Source: Chamaea fasciata | Lineage: Eukaryota > Chordata > Aves > Passeriformes > Sylviidae | NCBI GenBank assembly: GCA_029207755.1 | Contig: JARCOQ010000026.1 | Location: 1,423,001 to 1,487,000 of the forward strand | Direction of reading: 5' to 3' | DNA: 64,000 bases | Shown here: positions 58,957-64,000 of the stretch, piece by piece | Layout of the letters: every line of letters starts with the position of its first letter | Numbering within the stretch: position 1 is the stretch's first letter | Position numbers and translations under genes: made by a program | The notes under the pieces: generated by a model | The model's input: only the letters and a program-made list of their open reading frames with translations | What the model was told of the DNA's origin: nothing | Database searches by the model: none

Positions 58957-61480
58957 CGGGGTTGGGGGTGATCCCACAGCCTCCCCCACCCCTCTGGCAT
59001 GGACCTCATCCCGTGCTCGTGCAGGGGATGTTTGTTCTGGGAATGGGAGTCCATCCCCACCCCAAGGCGGGGGCAGGGGGAGTTTCCCTGGTGCCTCTGT
59101 TGGTGTCGGGGTGTTGTGGCGTTGTCCCTGTTCCTCGTGGGGCTGGAGGCTCCTCTGTGCCAGGAGATGTTTTCCCAGCCCGTCCGTGCGCTCTGCGCTC
59201 GCTTCGGGCAAATTCCCTCGAGGATGGGAATTCTGCCTTGTGCGGAATCTTTGTGCCAGGCAGGTTTAACCTATTTATTTAAACCCCCCCTCAGTGACTC
59301 CCAAAGCCTTCTGGCTTTCCCAGGCAGATGTTTAGGCTGAACTGTTTGAACTGGGAAGCTGGGAGCACCCGAAAAACCTTCCAAGCAGCTTTGAAACTAA
59401 ATTTTGTCCCTTTTAACCGGAATTAAACTGTGATATTGTTCCTTCACAGCCCCAGTTGTTGCCCCCCCAACCAGAAAATACTCAATGTCTGTCCTTTCAC
59501 CAAGATTTTGCCAGCTTGAGTTTGGAAAAATAGAAACAAATACTTAATGTGTTAAAAAAAAAAAAAAAAAATCCTGTTTCCTGCTTGGAGCTTTGGGCTG
59601 GTGTATTGTTGGCCCAGGTTTTTACATTTGGGTTTCACACTTGCATGATTTAGCACTTAAAACTAATAATCTCAGTGAGCATCCAAAGCCCAGCTTGTCC
59701 AAGGGCTGCAGACGCATGCCCAGGGCTTGAATTAAGTTAAAAGCAGGCCCTGATCTATTAGGGGCATCATTTGAAGTCCATTTAGGTAAATCTGCAGAGA
59801 ATTTCAGCCTGGGGATTTCAATTAAAGGATTTTTTTTTTTCCTCCCTTTCTAGGCTGAGCCCATATGAGTTGATAATCTTTTTCTCCTCAGCTTCTTAAA
59901 ACCTCTGGTGTTTCCTAAAATAGACGCTTCTGTTAGCGATGCTGTGAGAGAACCAAATCTCTGATTAAAAAACAGGATGGGAAATCAATGGGAGAGAAAC
60001 CGGTGTGAAAATCACACTGACATTTCTGCTCAAAGCCCCGTCCCAAAGGAGACTCTCGGGAGGAAAATTTAAAGATTATTTCTGCCTTGTGGGTTTTTCT
60101 TTTCCTCTAATTTTTTTTTTTTTTTTTTTTTTTTGCACGACACCCCACGGCTGAGCAGGAAGGATGTTCAATATTATCAGACAGTTTTCTACAAATTCCA
60201 AGGGCTGAAATTTTCCAAGCTGTGTGTCTGCCTCTTTCCAGGGAAGTCTCAGCTCAAACGGTGAGGTTGGAGCTAGAGTTATCACCCCTCTGAGGAATAT
60301 GTAAATAACCAAGCTGGAGATGCCTTCAGCGGCTCGGGAGATTTTTCTCATTGCACTAAATCCTGCTTCTAGCGGCGAAAAGCAAATTGCACTTTTCCCC
60401 ACCCAAAAAGAATTCTTTGGCAGACTGTTAACTGTCACATCTGGGTGACAAACGCCTCGGAGGAAGGTCTAAAAATCCAAACAAACAAACGAAAAATCTT
60501 GGGAGAAACGAGTCTCTGAGTGTCACATCCGCCGGCGCTCAGGTTTATAGGAAGGCCTCGTCTTTTTTTTTTAAATGCGAACCCAAGATTTTGGGATCTG
60601 AACTGGATCTTGGGAGACCTTTTTTGGCAGCTGGGAGAAGGGAGAGCGCAGCCAGTAAACATTTCCAAGGTGTTTCCTGAAGATCGTGGAAGCCCGGCCA
60701 AGGCCGGCTTGTGCAGGGGAGAGGATGTTGCAGGAGGAATGGAATTGTCAGCCAGCCCTGGGGGTCAGGGGAGGGTGCCAGGGGGACTGGGGACATGGGG
60801 ATGAGTCCTTGGCATGATCCAGAGGCGATGCAGGAGGTGATGGATGCCCAGGGAAGCAATGGGTTGTGGTTTTGGGGCAGAACCCTGGATTTTAGCAGAT
60901 TTCCTGCTGCCTCTCCAGGCCCTGAGGTGCACAGGGAGCTGGGTGCAAGCTGGGGACGGGGTTTTTGTGACCCTGCATTGGGTCCTCCTGCTGCCAGGGC
61001 AGCTCAGGGGCTCCCTGGGGGCTGTGGGGCTCAGGAAATGGGCCCCAGGTGAGCCAGACCTCTCCAAATCCTTCCCGAGCAGGGAGGATTTTCCATTCCC
61101 ACCACGGCTGCCGCTTTTGCTTTTGTCCACGTGGCTTCCTCTGTTCTCGGGTTGGTTTTGTTTTTGTTTTTGCTCTTCCATTACTACAACTGGAAGACAA
61201 GAACTTGCTGCTTGTGTTGTATTTCCCTCGTGTCCCCCTGGACTGGGGAGTGTCCCTGGGCTCATCCCCTGGGATCATCCCCTGGGATGGGCACTTCTCC
61301 CGCAGGGTTCTGCCTCTCCTGCCGTCCTGGCTGACAACTGGACTTTTCCTGCTGTGTGTTGTTGCTGTGGATTTCACTTCATCGTCCTCCGATGGGGTTT
61401 TTTTTGGGTTTTTGGGGTTTTTTTGCCATGTTAATGGGATCCCTCGGGGTGTTTTTCCACAAATAAACCGTGTTGGTCCC
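58957..61480 (+). other. NT5C1A: Possible NT5C1A 3' UTR
   Basis: No further exon is seen. Two possible ends exist: ATTAAA at 59422-59427 (470 nt after the stop) and AATAAA at 61462-61467 (2.5 kb after). The part from about 59380 to 60520 is clearly AT-richer than the rest of the window, with an A-run (59553-59570) and a T-run (60112-60134). Which end is used cannot be decided. Confidence 0.45.
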
Positions 61481-62796
61481 AGCCCCAGCTCCCGCTGTTC
61501 TCACAATGAGTTTTTGGCTGCCTGGTGCGGGGTCTGAGCTCCCCGCTTGGGACCTCCCAGGTTTTATGGTGACGGGGTGTGGATGACAAGAAGGAAAAAG
61601 GGGTTTGGGGGTTTAAGGGAATCCAGAAAATGTGATTAAAGCTCCCACTTCGGGACTGCAGACCCGTGGGAGAGGTGGGATTCCAGGGGTGGGATGCGCT
61701 GTGACACAACCACCTCCCTCCGCTTCGTGAGCGGCTTTTGTGGGGCACCTGGGCTCGTGATGAAGCCCTGGATAAAAATACAGCTCGGCAGGAGACTTTT
61801 GTCAAACTCGATCTTCTCCCAGCCAACAGGTGGGAGGCAGCACAAGCTCAGCAGAGGAGATTTATGGCTGCTGAAGTACCGGCTCCATCCGAGCAGCGAC
61901 ACTGCAGCTCTGGCGCCGGCTCCTCCCTGCCGATGAGGGGAACAGATGGACTTGAGGGGAAGCAACAAATTCTCCATCCATCACCAAATATAGCCAAGGA
62001 ATGTCCGTAGGCCCCAGGGCAGCGTCCCTGCTACGGGTCTTCATTTTAAGGGATGGATGGCCCTCAGCAGAGCAGCTCCTGCTTTGCTGGAATGCTTTCC
62101 CCCTCAGCCCCATCCCTGATCCTGCTGCGTTCTTCCACCAGATGCTTGGAGGGAGGGGAAAAAAAAAAATTAAAAAAAAAGCAAATTCCAGCCCAGATTC
62201 CAGCCTGTGATACACCAGGGAAAATCCAGGTGCGTCCATCCCGTCGTGGGAGGTCGGGGTGTCCACGGCGAAGCCAAAAGCTGCGAGGACAACCCCAAAC
62301 AACCAGCCCTTGACTGGGAGGGTTGACGCTGAGATCAGGCAGGGGCAGGGGGAGGTTTGTGCAGGTGGATTTGGGATGCCTGGCTCGGCTTTGCTGCAAG
62401 CCTGAGGTTTTGATTCTGCTGCCTCTTTTCCAAGCTTTTTTTTCTTTTTTTTTTCCCCTTCATCAGGCATGGCAGGGCTTTGCAGGGAGCGTGCTTTGAA
62501 ATAAAGCCCGTGGAGGAGGAGGAGGCGGAGGCAGAGCTGGTGGGAATTATGCTGCCACTCAGCAATTGTCAGCACAGATGTTCCCGAGGTAATCGCGGCC
62601 CTGAATAGCAGGAGCTGCTTTTCATGAGGAATCCAGGATTTAACCCCCAGAAGTTGTGGGGTGACTTGAGAGAGTGGGACACCCCTGATGAACGTGGCAG
62701 GGAGGTCGGGCAGAGCGAGGACTCTGCTCTCCTGGTCCTTTGGGTGCTCCAGGCAAGTTGTGACATCTCCCTGCCTCAGTTTCCCCGTGGCTGTGA
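61481..62796. other. Gene-free stretch downstream of NT5C1A
   Basis: Nothing recognisable except simple A- and T-runs near 62159-62180 and 62437-62455. Confidence 0.5.
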
Positions 62797-62942
62797 CAGA
62801 ATCACAGAATCCCAGACTGGTTTGGGTCGGAAGGGACCTTAAAGCTCATCCAGTGTCACCCCCTGCCATGTGCAGGGACACCTCCCACTATCCCAGGGTG
62901 CTCCAAGCCCCGTCCAGCCTGGCTTTGGAGACTTCCTAGGAT
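62797..62942 (-). mobile_element. CR1 LINE 3' fragment
   Basis: The plus strand reads as the reverse complement of the bird CR1 3' end: 'cagaatcacagaatccca', 'ggtttgggtcggaagggacc', 'ttaaagctcatccagt', 'ccatgtgcagggacacctcc' and 'cactatcccagg'. It is less diverged than the copy at 4113. Confidence 0.92.
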
Positions 62943-64000
62943 GGTGAGTCCAAAACTGACGAGTGATCCAGAGGGAATGGAGGATGATTCCAGCTCCTTA
63001 GGGAGGGAAAGCAGAAGCCCGGGAGTGCTCTGGAGTGCAGTGGAACCCCTGCAGATCCTGCAAATTCATGTCTGTCCTGTGGCCCAGGTGGGAACTCCTC
63101 TGCAGCGCGTTTAGCTTTACATCCCGAGCAGGAACCTGCAGCCATCCCAGGGGGATAAAATGTCAGGGCAGGGGAGCTGGTGACAGGGTGACAGAAACAC
63201 CCGGAGCTGGAAGGACAGATAAGGGGACCTGGCGGCAGCAGAACAAGCAAAGGCCACTTGCTATCAGCGCCGGCGGGGCCGTGCCAGGATTTGAGCAGCC
63301 CCGGCCATCTCGTCCCTTCGACACCGCTATTTTTAGCCGGTGGCTGCTGACACCTCTGTCACCAGCGCCTAAAATGGTCCCCCCTGAGCTCACCCAGGGC
63401 CACCCCGCGCCGCCGAGGCCACCAACGAAGCCGTGACTCAACGGGGTGTGTGTGGAGCCGCTGGCTGGCGGAGGCAGCCGGAGCCTCCCGCTGCCAAGAG
63501 GCAGCTCCGTGCTGGGCCAGCTCCTCGGGAGATGCTCCAGAAGGTTTGGGTTTAGGGCCTGGCCCCTCTCCAGGAGGAGTCAGTGGGGTATGTGCACCCA
63601 CCTTCCACCTCGCCCCACCTTCCACCTCGCCAGAACTGGGAATTGTCCAGCCCTGGCTGGGAATCGTGGCTGGCCCTTGGTGTTGGTCCTTAAGGGATGT
63701 CTCTGCGGGGGTGAGCTTCCACCCACGCTGGTGGGAATAACCCTTTGGCTCCTGGGCTGCAGCAACACACGAGAGGGCAAAGAGCTTGGAACCACAGAGC
63801 AAACCCACCCTGTTCCCTGCCTGGAGATTCCCCTTTTATAAAAAAACGGCCTCGTTTTCCCAGTTGTGCCCAAAGCTGCGAGCGACGGAGGCGGAGATCT
63901 CCCTGTCCTGGCGTTTTCCCATTCCTGCAGCCAAGGCTCCGTTACCGGGGCTGCACTTCAAAGCTTTGCTGGCAGCGCTGTGCCGGATGGGGCTGTGCCA
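62943..64000. other. Right-end stretch without recognised genes
   Basis: Unique GC-rich sequence; no exon or repeat family is supported. The next gene lies beyond the window. Confidence 0.5.

Overview
This 64 kb window is vertebrate nuclear DNA, almost certainly from a bird. The genes are split by short GT-AG introns, there are CpG-rich promoters, several CR1 LINE tails, and an avian-type endogenous retrovirus LTR. The high GC content and dense, GC-rich minisatellites fit a gene-rich avian microchromosome. The gene order matches human 1p34 read backwards (MFSD2A, MYCL, TRIT1 ... HPCAL4, NT5C1A), which in chicken lies on a small microchromosome (chr 23, from memory).

Layout, left to right. 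The first three coding exons of MFSD2A lie on the minus strand (2894-3868) and the gene runs off the left edge. A 5.4 kb intergenic stretch follows, with a CR1 fragment and a 320 bp minisatellite of exact 10 bp units. MYCL (+, 9457-12852) has a compact TATA/CCAAT/octamer promoter and a 1.2 kb 3' UTR. Upstream of TRIT1 there is a cluster of eight palindromic RFX X-box-like sites (15704-16001). TRIT1 (+, 16336-30166) has 11 coding exons, one minor-spliceosome AT-AC intron, and a solo LTR in its last intron. A 4 kb gene-free stretch separates it from a minus-strand CYRI (FAM49) family gene (35266-38917) with two alternative first coding exons. HPCAL4 (+, 46304-47244) and NT5C1A (+, 50217-58956) follow. 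The last 5 kb holds possible NT5C1A 3' UTR and another CR1 tail.

The genes do not form a pathway: a lipid transporter, a bHLH-zipper transcription factor, a tRNA-modifying enzyme, a Rac1 regulator, a neuronal calcium sensor and an AMP-cleaving nucleotidase. What links them is ancestry. In human, MYC lies near CYRIB, and MYCN lies near CYRIA and NT5C1B with HPCAL1 further along 2p. Here MYCL lies near a third CYRI gene, HPCAL4 and NT5C1A, so the window looks like the MYCL copy of the same ancestral block kept after vertebrate genome duplication. Mammals appear to lack this third CYRI gene. PPIE and BMP8B, which lie between TRIT1 and HPCAL4 in human, are not visible here.
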